Source of the DNA: Azotimanducus sp965220185
GTDB lineage: Bacteria; Pseudomonadota; Gammaproteobacteria; Pseudomonadales; Azotimanducaceae
Direction of reading: 5' to 3'
NCBI GenBank assembly: GCA_965220185.1
Contig: OZ244807.1
Location: 1,302,001-1,366,000, forward strand
DNA: 64,000 nt
Part shown: in pieces, positions 33,852 to 42,875 of the stretch
How the letters are laid out: each line of letters starts with the position of its first letter
Position numbering within the stretch: the stretch's first letter is position 1
The notes under the pieces: generated by a model
Told to the model about the DNA's origin: nothing
Databases searched by the model: none
Seen by the model: only the letters and a program-made list of their open reading frames with translations
Position numbers and translations under genes: made by a program

Positions 33852-34393
33852 TGCGAACACATCGGAGCATCTTGCGATAACGCTTCGTCGAGACCTCGAA
33901 GCATTCCGCGAAGCGTGATAGTGGCGCCGCTCACGCCATCGATATCACCGCCGTCCTGCGCAAGTTTCCACACAGTTGCGTCTTTCGGACGGCTGGCAAG
34001 CGAGTGAATCCAAGGTGACTTGTCCGCTTCTATGACATCTCCGATACCCGGCGTCTCGGCGTGCGAGGTGACGCGCACGCCTGTGACTTCGCCTTCCCCA
34101 TTGAGCGCGGCGATGAGTTCGATTTCACCGGCATAGCCCGTGCCGGCGCCCGGATAGATGATCGCCTGCAGCATGCCTTGCCCATCGCACAGCGCAGTCG
34201 GCTGTTCGAGGCTATACGCATCGAGAGCTATTTGGAAATGCTCGTCGCGTTGCAGGAGTTCCCTCAAGCTTGATTGCGCAGCCTCCTGCCGATTGTTCAA
34301 CCTGGCATCTTCGGTGCAATCTGACACAAGCAGCACGCCCAAGCTCCCAAGGCTGGTGATCAGGCCAAGATGCAAGGCGGTGCGCAGGTTCAT
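33848..34393 (-). CDS. rnfG: electron transport complex subunit RnfG/RsxG
   Basis: 181 residues with one N-terminal membrane anchor (ALHLGLITSLGSLGVLLVS) and a periplasmic domain. DGVSGATIT carries the threonine to which FMN is covalently attached in this family. GAGTGYAGEIELIAAL and HAETPGIGDVI are further matches. It overlaps its neighbours by 4 bases on both sides. Confidence 0.92.
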   Translation of the reverse strand: MNLRTALHLGLITSLGSLGVLLVSDCTEDARLNNRQEAAQSSLRELLQRDEHFQIALDAYSLEQPTALCDGQGMLQAIIYPGAGTGYAGEIELIAALNGEGEVTGVRVTSHAETPGIGDVIEADKSPWIHSLASRPKDATVWKLAQDGGDIDGVSGATITLRGMLRGLDEALSQDAPMCSQ

Positions 34394-35283
34394 GTGCGCC
34401 GCCTGCGAATCAGCTCGTCAATGAGCGGTGCGCTGATATTGCCGAGCAGGACGGCGAAGGCGATGCCATCGGCATAGGCGCCGAAACTGCGTATCAGGAA
34501 CACCAGCACGCCGATGAGCGCGCCGAAGATCATCTGCCCGCGCGCGGATGCCGGCGCGGTGACCGGATCGGTCACAACGAACCAGGCGCACAGCATGGTG
34601 CCGCCAGTAAAGAAATGCATGGCTGGCGAGCCAAGGCTTGACGAACTGCCGCCGTCGTATCCGATGCTCGCACACAAGGCGAGGCTGACAAGAAAGGCGA
34701 CAGGTGCCTGCCAACGAATAATACGCATGGCAAGGAGAAACAGTCCGCCGATCAGGAATCCGAGGTTCATCCACTCCCAGCCGATGCCGCCGAGCACGCC
34801 AAAGGCCTGCGGCCAGACCTCGGCGACCGTCGATGCGCCGCGAAAACGAAAGACCTCAAGCGGCGTGGCAGCCGTCACGCCGTCGACGACCCAGGTGGCG
34901 AGGTCGCTTGGGAAAGCGACCAGCACAAGCGCATAGCCCGCCATCGCTGGATTTAGCAGATTGTTGCCCATGCCGCCGTAGGCATGCTTCGCGAGGCCGA
35001 TGCCGCCGGCAAGTGCGATCAGAAGTAGATACCACGGCACGCCCGGAGGCAGGCACAGCGCGATCAGCACTGCGCTCACCAAGGCGCTGCCATCAAGAAG
35101 ATACGGCTTGAGAGCTGCGCCACGAAGTCGCAGACAAGCAGCTTCAATGCCAATGCCAAATGCGGCGGCGAGCGCCACTTGAACGAGCAGTGTCCAGCCG
35201 AGCCACGGCAGCATCATAAGCACGCCCGGCACAAGTGCCAGCAACACGAAGCGCATGATGTGTGGGGTGTTCGACGGCTTCAT
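34390..35283 (-). CDS. rnfD: electron transport complex subunit RnfD/RsxD
   Basis: About 297 residues, polytopic. LLDGSALVSAVLIALCLPP, YGGMGNNLLNPAMAGYALVLV and the flavin-attachment region DGVTAATPLEVF are typical. The ATG at 35283 (MKPSNTPHIMRF) is chosen because it overlaps the rnfB stop by 4 bases; the longer frame would overlap rnfB by 70 bases. rnfC, which usually lies between rnfB and rnfD, is absent. Confidence 0.92.
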   Translation of the reverse strand: MKPSNTPHIMRFVLLALVPGVLMMLPWLGWTLLVQVALAAAFGIGIEAACLRLRGAALKPYLLDGSALVSAVLIALCLPPGVPWYLLLIALAGGIGLAKHAYGGMGNNLLNPAMAGYALVLVAFPSDLATWVVDGVTAATPLEVFRFRGASTVAEVWPQAFGVLGGIGWEWMNLGFLIGGLFLLAMRIIRWQAPVAFLVSLALCASIGYDGGSSSSLGSPAMHFFTGGTMLCAWFVVTDPVTAPASARGQMIFGALIGVLVFLIRSFGAYADGIAFAVLLGNISAPLIDELIRRRRT

Positions 35284-36179
35284 GGTATCGATGTGGACTT
35301 GATGCGCCGCAGGCGCTGCGAGCGTCGGTGATTGGTCGCCTCTTGCCATTGCTCACGCCGTTCGCGACTGATGTCAAACAGCGCCGCCGCGCGCGCCGCG
35401 TGCTTCTTCGAGACTTGCTGCGATCGCTCGTGCGCAGCCAGTTCAAGAATCGGTTGCGCGAGCGATATACCGCTCGGGCAATGGCTATCGCAGCGTCCGC
35501 AGGCGATGCAGGCATCTGCGCCGGGCCCGGGCACGGCGTCGCGTGCGCCTTGCCGAATCGACCACCAGAGTTCGCGCACCGGGATGTCCTGCGGGCAGGC
35601 AGAATCGCACATTCCGCAGCGTATGCAGCCGAGCGGCTCGGCGCTTGAGACTGGTTTCAAAGTCTTGCGCCGGACTGTTTCGATTGGCGTTTCCGCCATT
35701 TCAATGCAATCGACCGGGCAGGCATGGACGCAAAGCTCGCAGCCGGTACACAGCTCTTCAAGCACGCCGTGCAGATACCCTTGAGCGCCGATGATGGCAT
35801 CGACTGGGCACGCAGGGCGGCACAGCGCGCAGCCAACGCATTCCGGTTCGCGAATCTTGGCGACTTGATTCACGACAGGCTCATCAACGGACTCGCTGCG
35901 CTTGATCGGCCGATTGAGCAATTCAGAGAGTGCGTGCGTGGTGGCTTCACCGCCCGGTGGACACAGGTTGATCGATTCGCCTCCGGCGACTGCCGAAGCG
36001 TAGGCGCGGCAGCCCGGGTACTGGCATTGGCCGCATTGGGTTTGAGGCAGCGTTGCTTCAATGGCATCGACAAGCGCGAGCTCACTGCCGCTCCAGCGCT
36101 TAGCGGCGATGCTGAGCAGCCAGCCGAGGCTTGCGCAGAGCGAACCGAAGGCCAAGGCTTGCAGTGCGAGCAAGATCAC
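35280..36179 (-). CDS. rnfB: RnfB fused to the C-terminal ferredoxin part of RnfC
   Basis: 299 residues, about 100 longer than a usual RnfB. Residues 1-25 are the membrane anchor. The Fe-S domain follows with C49, C52, C57 and C73 (CGQCQYPGC...CPPGG), then two [4Fe-4S] ferredoxin motifs at 114-124 and 144-154. After residue 180 come two more clusters, CIRCGMCDSACP (185-195) and CIACGRCDSHCP (224-234), and a charged helical tail. These match the C-terminal ferredoxin region of RnfC. The NADH/FMN-binding part of RnfC is missing. The 4-base overlaps with rnfA and rnfD show there is no room for a separate rnfC. Confidence 0.9.
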   Translation of the reverse strand: MILLALQALAFGSLCASLGWLLSIAAKRWSGSELALVDAIEATLPQTQCGQCQYPGCRAYASAVAGGESINLCPPGGEATTHALSELLNRPIKRSESVDEPVVNQVAKIREPECVGCALCRPACPVDAIIGAQGYLHGVLEELCTGCELCVHACPVDCIEMAETPIETVRRKTLKPVSSAEPLGCIRCGMCDSACPQDIPVRELWWSIRQGARDAVPGPGADACIACGRCDSHCPSGISLAQPILELAAHERSQQVSKKHAARAAALFDISRERREQWQEATNHRRSQRLRRIKSTSIP

Positions 36180-36754
36180 TGATTGAACCCTGAAAAGCCC
36201 ATGAAAGCAAGCGACATGAAGCCAGCGGTGATCAAGGCAATAGGCACGCCTGCGAAGCGCGCTGGCACATCGGCGCCTTCGAGTTGCCGGCGTATCGCGG
36301 CAAAGAGCAGCAACACCAGCCAGAATCCAAGCGCAGCGCCGAATGCGTAGGCGAGCGTCGCAATGAAATCAAGCCGTTCGCGCAGGGCGATCAAGGCCAC
36401 GCCGAGCACGGCGCAGTTGCTGGTGACCAGCGGCAGGTACACGCCGAGCGTTTGATGAATCAAAGGATGCGCGTGGCGCACATAGAGATCGGTGAGCTGC
36501 ACAAGGAATGCGACCACCAGAATGAACGCAATGATGCGAAAACTCGTCAGTCCAAATGGCACCAGCAGATGGTGGTACACAAGATACGACGAGGCGGCAG
36601 ACAGAACGAGCACGAAGCAGGTGGCCGCGCCCATGGCGAGGGCGTTGTCGAGGCGCGTCGATGCGCCCATGAACGGGCACAGGCCAAGAAACCAGACCAG
36701 CACAAAGTTGTTGATGAGCAGCGCGCCCACCCACAATGAGAAGAGGTCGGCCAT
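36176..36754 (-). CDS. rnfA: electron transport complex subunit RnfA/RsxA
   Basis: 192 residues with six predicted membrane segments. LINNFVLVWFLGLCPFMGAS at the start and LPLVTSNCAVLGVALI (with the Cys that helps hold a membrane Fe-S cluster in RnfA/E) identify it. First gene of the operon after metG (15-base gap), overlapping rnfB by 4 bases. Confidence 0.94.
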   Translation of the reverse strand: MADLFSLWVGALLINNFVLVWFLGLCPFMGASTRLDNALAMGAATCFVLVLSAASSYLVYHHLLVPFGLTSFRIIAFILVVAFLVQLTDLYVRHAHPLIHQTLGVYLPLVTSNCAVLGVALIALRERLDFIATLAYAFGAALGFWLVLLLFAAIRRQLEGADVPARFAGVPIALITAGFMSLAFMGFSGFNQ

Positions 36755-36769
36755 AGGCTGCCTTCTCGG

Positions 36770-38842
36770 TCAGCGCACGCGCATTCCAGGCTCCGCCCCG
36801 GAGTCCGGCGACAGCAGGAATATCTCCTTGCCGCCTTCGCCAGCTGCGAGCACCATGCCTTCGGAGGTGCCGAAGCGCATCGCCCTCGGCGCGAGATTGG
36901 CGACCACCACGACCAAGCGCCCGATCAGCGCATCGGGCGCATAGGCTGACTTGACGCCTGCGAACACGTTGCGTGTTTCGGTGCCAACGTCAAGTGTCAA
37001 GCGCAGCAGCTTGTCCGCGCCTTGGACAGGTTCGGCGTTGAGCACCTTGGCGATGCGAAGGTCGATGTTCAGGAACTCATCGAGGCTGACGTGCTTGCTG
37101 TCCTGCGCCTGCTCTGGCTCGGGCGCTGCCGACGATGGCTCAGGCGGCTTCGAGTCGTCCATCATGCGCATCAGCGCCTTCTTGTCCATGCGCCGCATGA
37201 GCGGCGTGAACCGATTGATTCTGTGGCTGCGAAGGTACTCGGCGGAATCTTGCCACTGAAGCGCGCCGGCATTCATGAACTCTTCGACGCGCGCAGCAGT
37301 CTCCGGCAGCACGGGCTTCAGGCAGACCATCAAGAATCGAAACATGTTGATGCCTTGGCTACAGATGCCATGCACCTCTTCGAGCTTGCCGTCCTGCTTA
37401 ATCAGGTTCCAAGGCTCGTTCAGGGTGATGTACTGGTTGGCGCGGTCGGCAAGCGCCATGATCTCGCGCGCCGCCTTGCCGACTTCGCAGCGCTCATAGT
37501 GCTCGGCGATGGTCTGCCTGCTCGCTTGGAAAGCATCCCACAGCTCGGCATCGTGGATTTCAGCGGCGAGCGCATGGTCAAAGTTCTGCTCGATAAAGCG
37601 CGCGCAGCGGCTCGCGATATTGACCAGCTTGCCGACGAGGTCGGCATTGACGCGATTCAAGAAGTCGTCGAGATTGAGGTCGATATCGGCGATGCTTGGG
37701 CTGAGCTTGGAGGCGAAGTAGTAGCGCAGGTACTCAGGGTCAAGGTGCTTCAGGTAGGTTTCAGCGAGCACGAAGGTGCCGCGCGATTTCGACATTTTCA
37801 CGCCGTTGACGGTGAGAAAGCCGTGCGCCACGACGCGCGACGGCGTGCGGAAGCCCGCGCCCGAAAGCACGGCCGGCCAAAAGAGGGCGTGAAAGTAGAT
37901 GATGTCCTTGCCGACAAAGTGGACGACTTCGCTCGTGGAATCTGCGTCCCAGAAGCTGTCAAAATCAATGCCGCGCGCCTTGCCTGCGCCGTTCACATAG
38001 TTGACATGGCTCGCCATATAGCCAATAGGCGCGTCCATCCAGACGTAGAAGTACTTGTCTTCAGTGTCTGGGATGGGAAACCCGAAATAAGGCCCGTCGC
38101 GGCTGATATCCCAGGCTTTGAGTCCCGCATCGAGCCATTCAGCGAGTTTGTTGGCGACCTCGCCTGAAACCGCATCGCTCGCTGTCCAGTCGCGCAAGCT
38201 TTGGCTGAACTTCGGCAGGTCGAAGAAGTAGTGCATGGACGAGCGCTTCACAGGCGTTTTGCCTGAGAGTGTGGACACAGGATCGAGGATTTCGGTGGCC
38301 TCGTAGCTCGCGCCGCAGCCTTCGCAGTTGTCGCCGTATTGATCTGCAAGGCCGCAGCGCGGACAGGTGCCTTTTACATAGCGGTCGGCGAGGAAGAGTC
38401 CTTTCTCTTCATCAAAGAGCTGCTCGACTTCGCCGGTGGTGATGAGTCCGGCGTCCCGCAGTCTGAGGTAGATGGTTTCCACCAGCTCTTGATTTTCGGC
38501 CGAGTGCGTTGTGTGGTAATTGTCGTGACTGATCAAAAACCCCTTGAGGTCGCGCACATGGGCATCGCGCAGCTCGCCGATGAGGGTTTCCGGAGCGACT
38601 CCTTCGCTTTCCGCGCGCAGCATGGTCGGCGTGCCATGGGCATCGTCGGCGCACAGATACACGACTTCGTGACCGCAAAGCCGCTGGAAACGCGCCCACA
38701 CGTCGGTATAGACGTGTTCGAGCATGTTGCCAAGGTGCAACTCGCCATTGGCGTAGGGCAGGGCGCTGGTGACGAGGATGTTTCGAGGGTGGTTCAAGGC
38801 GAAGGGATAGAAGTGCGAATGGGAATTATAGTCATGGGACAA
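36770..38842 (-). CDS. metG: methionyl-tRNA synthetase
   Basis: 690 residues. The HIGH-type motif is in SALPYANGELHLGN and KMSKS in NGVKMSKSRGTF. A zinc-binding insert (CPRCGLADQYGDNCEGCG) is present. The last 110 or so residues (LDEFLNIDLRIAKVLNAEPV) are the EMAPII/Trbp111-like tRNA-binding domain that promotes dimerisation. It lies directly upstream of rnfA in the same direction; metG next to rnf/rsx genes is seen in other gammaproteobacteria. Confidence 0.96.
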   Translation of the reverse strand: MSHDYNSHSHFYPFALNHPRNILVTSALPYANGELHLGNMLEHVYTDVWARFQRLCGHEVVYLCADDAHGTPTMLRAESEGVAPETLIGELRDAHVRDLKGFLISHDNYHTTHSAENQELVETIYLRLRDAGLITTGEVEQLFDEEKGLFLADRYVKGTCPRCGLADQYGDNCEGCGASYEATEILDPVSTLSGKTPVKRSSMHYFFDLPKFSQSLRDWTASDAVSGEVANKLAEWLDAGLKAWDISRDGPYFGFPIPDTEDKYFYVWMDAPIGYMASHVNYVNGAGKARGIDFDSFWDADSTSEVVHFVGKDIIYFHALFWPAVLSGAGFRTPSRVVAHGFLTVNGVKMSKSRGTFVLAETYLKHLDPEYLRYYFASKLSPSIADIDLNLDDFLNRVNADLVGKLVNIASRCARFIEQNFDHALAAEIHDAELWDAFQASRQTIAEHYERCEVGKAAREIMALADRANQYITLNEPWNLIKQDGKLEEVHGICSQGINMFRFLMVCLKPVLPETAARVEEFMNAGALQWQDSAEYLRSHRINRFTPLMRRMDKKALMRMMDDSKPPEPSSAAPEPEQAQDSKHVSLDEFLNIDLRIAKVLNAEPVQGADKLLRLTLDVGTETRNVFAGVKSAYAPDALIGRLVVVVANLAPRAMRFGTSEGMVLAAGEGGKEIFLLSPDSGAEPGMRVR

Positions 38843-38876
38843 GACACGAGTGCTCCGTCTATATGCTCTTGAGGCG

Positions 38877-39311
38877 TCAGTTCACAAGTGGATTCCGCAC
38901 CACGAGCGGCGGGAAGCGGCTGAGGTCTCGGTCAGCGCTGAGAAGCTCTGTGACGCCATGCGCAATGCATATGGCGGCAACCCGGGCATCGTGAACCATC
39001 GGGCCTCTCACATGCGCCTCGCTCAATAGCGTGCGGAGCAATTCCCAATGCGAGCGAGATTCACCGATCAGCGCCAAGCTCGGTGCCTCAAGCCATGCGT
39101 CGATTTGCGTCAATGCCTCGGCAGTGGTTGTTGGCGGGTCGAATATTCGAGGGTGGGTCACAATCGAGAAGAACTCGTGCAGGCAAGGCCAAGGCAGCGC
39201 CCAGGTCACACGACCTTGAGCGAGATTTTGAACACACGCCGACGCTTGCCCGTGCCACTCGCTATCGGAACGATGCGCATAGACCAGAATGTTGGTGTCA
39301 GTCGCGATCAT
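38877..39311 (-). CDS. vapC: VapC-type PIN-domain toxin
   Basis: 144 residues. The PIN acidic residues are visible: Asp in MIATDTNILVYAH, Glu in CLHEFFSIV, and Asp in MVHDARVAAIC and ELLSADRDL. It overlaps the upstream antitoxin gene by 4 bases. VapC toxins cut RNA, often initiator tRNA; the target here is unknown. It lies 34 bases upstream of metG, which is in the same direction. Confidence 0.85.
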   Translation of the reverse strand: MIATDTNILVYAHRSDSEWHGQASACVQNLAQGRVTWALPWPCLHEFFSIVTHPRIFDPPTTTAEALTQIDAWLEAPSLALIGESRSHWELLRTLLSEAHVRGPMVHDARVAAICIAHGVTELLSADRDLSRFPPLVVRNPLVN

Positions 39312-39574
39312 TTTTCTTGGCTTCGTTCGCGCGTTTCGTAAATCGCTTCTCGGAACGTCGCCCAGTCCGCATCAAGAAAAGCATCTTGCAGCCCATGTCC
39401 ACCAACGCTCGCATCTCGCAACTGAAAGGTGCGCTTGCTGTGATTGGCTGAAATCGCCATGCGCAGCCCCTGCTCAATCAAGCTGCGGAGGGTGATGCCA
39501 TTCTCCCTGGCGCAGGCTTTGGCAGATTCCGAGAGTTGATCCGAAATTTCGATAGTCGTCTTCAATATGGTCAC
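39308..39574 (-). CDS. vapB: VapB-type ribbon-helix-helix antitoxin
   Basis: 88 residues. TILKTTIEISDQLSESAKACARENG is a ribbon-helix-helix DNA-binding segment, followed by LRSLIEQGLRMAI and a toxin-binding tail. Stop and toxin start overlap by 4 bases. It is read away from the ATPase at 39772 across a 197-base divergent region. Confidence 0.8.
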   Translation of the reverse strand: MTILKTTIEISDQLSESAKACARENGITLRSLIEQGLRMAISANHSKRTFQLRDASVGGHGLQDAFLDADWATFREAIYETRERSQEK

Positions 39575-39700
39575 CCATATCTATTAATACAGGCACACAG
39601 GCTAGCATCGTTGACTTCTCGATTCAACGCTCTTGATACGGCATTGTCAGTGCGAACAGGCCCTAACTCGCCGGTCTGCATTTCCACCCCAATCAAACAA

Positions 39701-39712
39701 TACTCATGAGTA
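39701..39712. promoter_or_regulatory. 12-bp perfect palindrome in a divergent promoter region
   Basis: TACTCATGAGTA lies between the divergent vapB and ATPase genes. A half site ACTC recurs about 30 bases to the right. A candidate operator for either gene. The rest of 39575-39771 shows only AT-rich promoter-like DNA. Confidence 0.4.
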
Positions 39713-39771
39713 ATGTACGATTCATGTGATAATACTCGCGCATCAATCGCACGAGTGATAGCAATCTGATT

Positions 39772-40914
39772 ATGTCCGAAAGAACTTTGGCGCGCTACTT
39801 GGAGGCTTCCATCAAGGATGATCTCACGCGCAAGATGGTGTTCGTTGACGGCCCTCGGCAGGTTGGCAAAACGACTCTCGCCCTGTCGCTCTTGGGCTCG
39901 CAATCACTCCGGCATCCTGCGTACTTGAACTGGGATGCGCCTGAGGTTCGCGCGGATCTCGTGCAAGGCTCACTTCCCAGCGGACAAAGCCTCATTGTAT
40001 TGGACGAAATTCACAAGTACCCGCATTGGAAGAATCTGGTCAAAGGGCTGTACGACACCTCGCGTGATCTGCTCTCCATACTGGTCACCGGATCGGCGCG
40101 TCTCGACCATTACCGCAAGGGCGGGGACTCGCTGCAGGGTCGCTATCATCATTACCGGCTGCATCCATTCTCGCTCGGCGAGTTGACGGGTAAAGCATCG
40201 ACGAGCGATGTGCAGACCTTGCTGCAATTTGGCGGTTTCCCCGAGCCGTTGCTGGCCGCAAACGTGCGGGTGTGGCGGCGCTGGCAAAGTGAGCGGCTCT
40301 CGCGCGTCGTGTATCAGGATGTGCGTGACATGGAAAACGTCCGCCAAATCGCTTTGATCGAGCTGCTGATTGGTGCCTTGCCAGCCCGAGTTGGTTCGCC
40401 TTTGTCCGTGCGCAGTTTGAGCGAAGACCTGCAGGTATCGCACCAGACAGTGGTGCGCTGGCTGGAGATTCTTGAGCGGCTCTATGTTTGTTATCGAATC
40501 CCGCCCTTTGGTGCGCCGCTGATTCGCGCCGTCAAGAAGGAAAACAAGCTCTATCTCTGGGACTGGTCGCAGGTGCCTGATGCTGGCGCGCGCTTCGAGA
40601 ACCTCGTCGCTGGCCATCTCTTGAAATACTGCCACTTCGAAGCGGACGCACAAGGCCATGCCATGGAACTTCGCTTCATTCGCGATACTGACGGACGTGA
40701 GGTGGATTTCGTTGTGCTGCGCGATGGCGCGCCCCTGTTTGCGGTTGAATGCAAGACGGGAGAGCGCGACCTGAGCCGGGCGCTCAAATACTTCAAGGAA
40801 CGCACGTCCATACCAAGATGGTTTCAAGTGCACCTCGGCGGCACCGATCGGCTGATTCAAGGCGTGCGCGTGCTGCCATTCGCTCACCTGTGTGATGAGC
40901 TGAATCTGCCCTGA
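39772..40914 (+). CDS. AAA_14/DUF4143-type ATPase
   Basis: 380 residues. Walker A GPRQVGKTT, Walker B SLIVLDEIHKY, sensor ILVTGSARLDHYR, SLQGRYHHYRLHPFSLGEL, a winged-helix-like segment LSEDLQVSHQTVVRWLE, and a C-terminal nuclease-like DGREVDFVVL...FAVECKTGE. It is a close relative of the gene at 1362-2480. A deletion-ridden second copy lies at 42604-42855. Function unknown. Confidence 0.82.
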   Translation: MSERTLARYLEASIKDDLTRKMVFVDGPRQVGKTTLALSLLGSQSLRHPAYLNWDAPEVRADLVQGSLPSGQSLIVLDEIHKYPHWKNLVKGLYDTSRDLLSILVTGSARLDHYRKGGDSLQGRYHHYRLHPFSLGELTGKASTSDVQTLLQFGGFPEPLLAANVRVWRRWQSERLSRVVYQDVRDMENVRQIALIELLIGALPARVGSPLSVRSLSEDLQVSHQTVVRWLEILERLYVCYRIPPFGAPLIRAVKKENKLYLWDWSQVPDAGARFENLVAGHLLKYCHFEADAQGHAMELRFIRDTDGREVDFVVLRDGAPLFAVECKTGERDLSRALKYFKERTSIPRWFQVHLGGTDRLIQGVRVLPFAHLCDELNLP

Positions 40915-41008
40915 ATGCGGTTATCGCAAGCGATCACACTAATTTTGCTATGTAATTCCCTAACAAAAGGGGACATTTCTACTTTGCGCCAATACGAAAT
41001 CCGTCCAT

Positions 41009-41027
41009 TTGACGGAGCACTAGTTCA
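41009..41027. repeat. solitary end of the MITE-like family
   Basis: TTTGACGGAGCACTAGTTCAA-type sequence matches the right end of the element at 21308-21577 with one substitution and one missing base. It lies in the 140-base gap between the ATPase and the next antitoxin gene. No left end was found nearby. Confidence 0.4.
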
Positions 41028-41054
41028 ATAAACTGGTTATTTCGGAGACTGCTG

Positions 41055-41294
41055 GTGATTGAGGTTGGTGCCTTTGAAGCGAAAACGCATCTCTCATCCC
41101 TGATTGAAAAAGTTATTCAGGGTGAGGAAGTGTTGATCACGCGCCGTGGACAGCCAGTGGCGCGGCTTGTTTCGGCTTTGGAGCGCGAAGCAGAAGAAGT
41201 GGATGCCGCGATCAAACGGATTCGCAGCATTCGGGAAGATGTGACTCTTGATGGCATTGATTGGCGCGAATTGCGTGATGAAGGTCGTCAATGA
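41055..41294 (+). CDS. vapB: Phd/YefM-type antitoxin
   Basis: 79 residues from a GTG start. IEVGAFEAKTHLSSLIEKV and GEEVLITRRGQPVARLV are the canonical Phd/YefM DNA-binding fold, with a short acidic tail (TLDGIDWRELRDEGRQ) that would bind the toxin. Partner of the PIN toxin that starts 40 bases later. Confidence 0.85.
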   Translation: MIEVGAFEAKTHLSSLIEKVIQGEEVLITRRGQPVARLVSALEREAEEVDAAIKRIRSIREDVTLDGIDWRELRDEGRQ

Positions 41295-41334
41295 GCCAGC
41301 ATTGCATAGTCGTTATAAGTTCCTTCTTTTTACA

Positions 41335-41838
41335 ATGTTCGTGCTTGACTGTTCTGCTGCGGTGGCGTTTGTCTTCAAGGACGAAGTATCGGAGAGGTCA
41401 GAAGAACTGTTGTATCGAGTGAAGTCGGAAGGTGCAGTCGTGCCATCCATCTGGCTGTTGGAAATCGGGAATGTGCTCGTACAAGCGGAGCGCAAGAGGC
41501 GGATCACAAACGCTCAACTACACAGTTACCTGCAATCGTTGATGAAGTTGCCAATCTCCGTTGATACTGAGAGCCAAGGTAAAAGGCGGCTTTTGAGTGA
41601 AGTTCTCATGTTGGCCCGCGAGCAAACCTTGACAACCTATGACGCAGCATACCTTGAATTATCGATACGCCGCGGCATTGAATTGGCGACTCGCGACAAA
41701 GCGCTGTTGCGAGCGGCGCGAAGAGTTGGCGCTGGTAAGATTTTGATTTGCGGGCGATGCAGCTTGACAGGACACTATGAGTCTGCGCCGCAGGAATTCA
41801 GGGTTGCAAATCCGCTCCCGCTCGCCCCTTTGTCTTGA
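41335..41838 (+). CDS. vapC: VapC-type PIN-domain toxin with element-derived C-terminus
   Basis: About 167 residues. MFVLDCSAAVAFVF gives the first Asp, SIWLLEIGNVL the Glu, and LTTYDAAYLEL and ATRDKAL the last acidic residues of the PIN site. I prefer the ATG at 41335; an in-frame ATG at 41278 overlaps the antitoxin. From about codon 148 (HYESAPQEFRVANPL) the sequence is a half copy of the 1176-1341 element, so the natural stop has been replaced by readthrough into repeat DNA. All catalytic residues precede this point. Confidence 0.8.
   Translation: MFVLDCSAAVAFVFKDEVSERSEELLYRVKSEGAVVPSIWLLEIGNVLVQAERKRRITNAQLHSYLQSLMKLPISVDTESQGKRRLLSEVLMLAREQTLTTYDAAYLELSIRRGIELATRDKALLRAARRVGAGKILICGRCSLTGHYESAPQEFRVANPLPLAPLS
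41779..41835. mobile_element. half copy of the 166-bp MITE-like element
   Basis: GAGTCTGCGCCGCAGGAATTC and, 18 bases later, AAATCCGCTCCCG match the right half of the 1176-1341 element (as its complement). The matching left half is absent, and similarity fades after 41820. It supplies the last codons of the vapC gene. Confidence 0.6.
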
Positions 41839-41859
41839 AATGCGGACCCATCACAAAAT

Positions 41860-41868
41860 TGATATAAT
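41860..41868 (+). promoter_or_regulatory. extended -10 promoter of the tract gene
   Basis: TGATATAAT is a consensus extended -10 (TGnTATAAT), 39 bases upstream of the ATG at 41908. A ribosome-binding site (GGGAG) lies about 9 bases before the ATG. No good -35 box at normal spacing, as usual for extended -10 promoters. Confidence 0.55.
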
Positions 41869-41907
41869 GGCTTGAACCTCCATCAAGATTCATCGGGAGC
41901 AACCACA

Positions 41908-42583
<676 letters not shown>

Positions 42584-42603
42584 TGCCTGTGCCGGGCGAT
42601 GGC

Positions 42604-42855
42604 GAGCGATGTGCAAACCTTGCTGCAGTTTGGCGGCTTTCCCGAGCCTTCGCTGGCTGCAAACGCGTGGGTGTGGCGACGCTGGCAAAGTGAGTGGCTC
42701 TATGTCTGCTGCCGAATCCCGCCCTTTGGTGCGCCGCTGATTCGCGCTGTCAAGTAAGGAGAACAGGCTCTATCTCTGGGATTGGTCGCAGGTGCCTGAT
42801 GCTGGCGCGTGTTGCCGTTCGCTCACCTGTGTGATGAGCTGAATCTGCCCTGAAT
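42604..42855 (+). pseudogene. deleted copy of the ATPase at 39772-40914
   Basis: Three collinear blocks of the ATPase gene survive: 42604-42700 (matching about 40205-40303), then about 42694-42808 (matching 40477-40590), then about 42809-42857 (matching 40871-40917, including the stop codon). About 170 and 280 bp are missing between them, and one block has an extra base. The first junction lies in a shared GGCTCT. Confidence 0.8.
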
Positions 42856-42875
42856 GTTGTGAGGCCGAAGAATGA

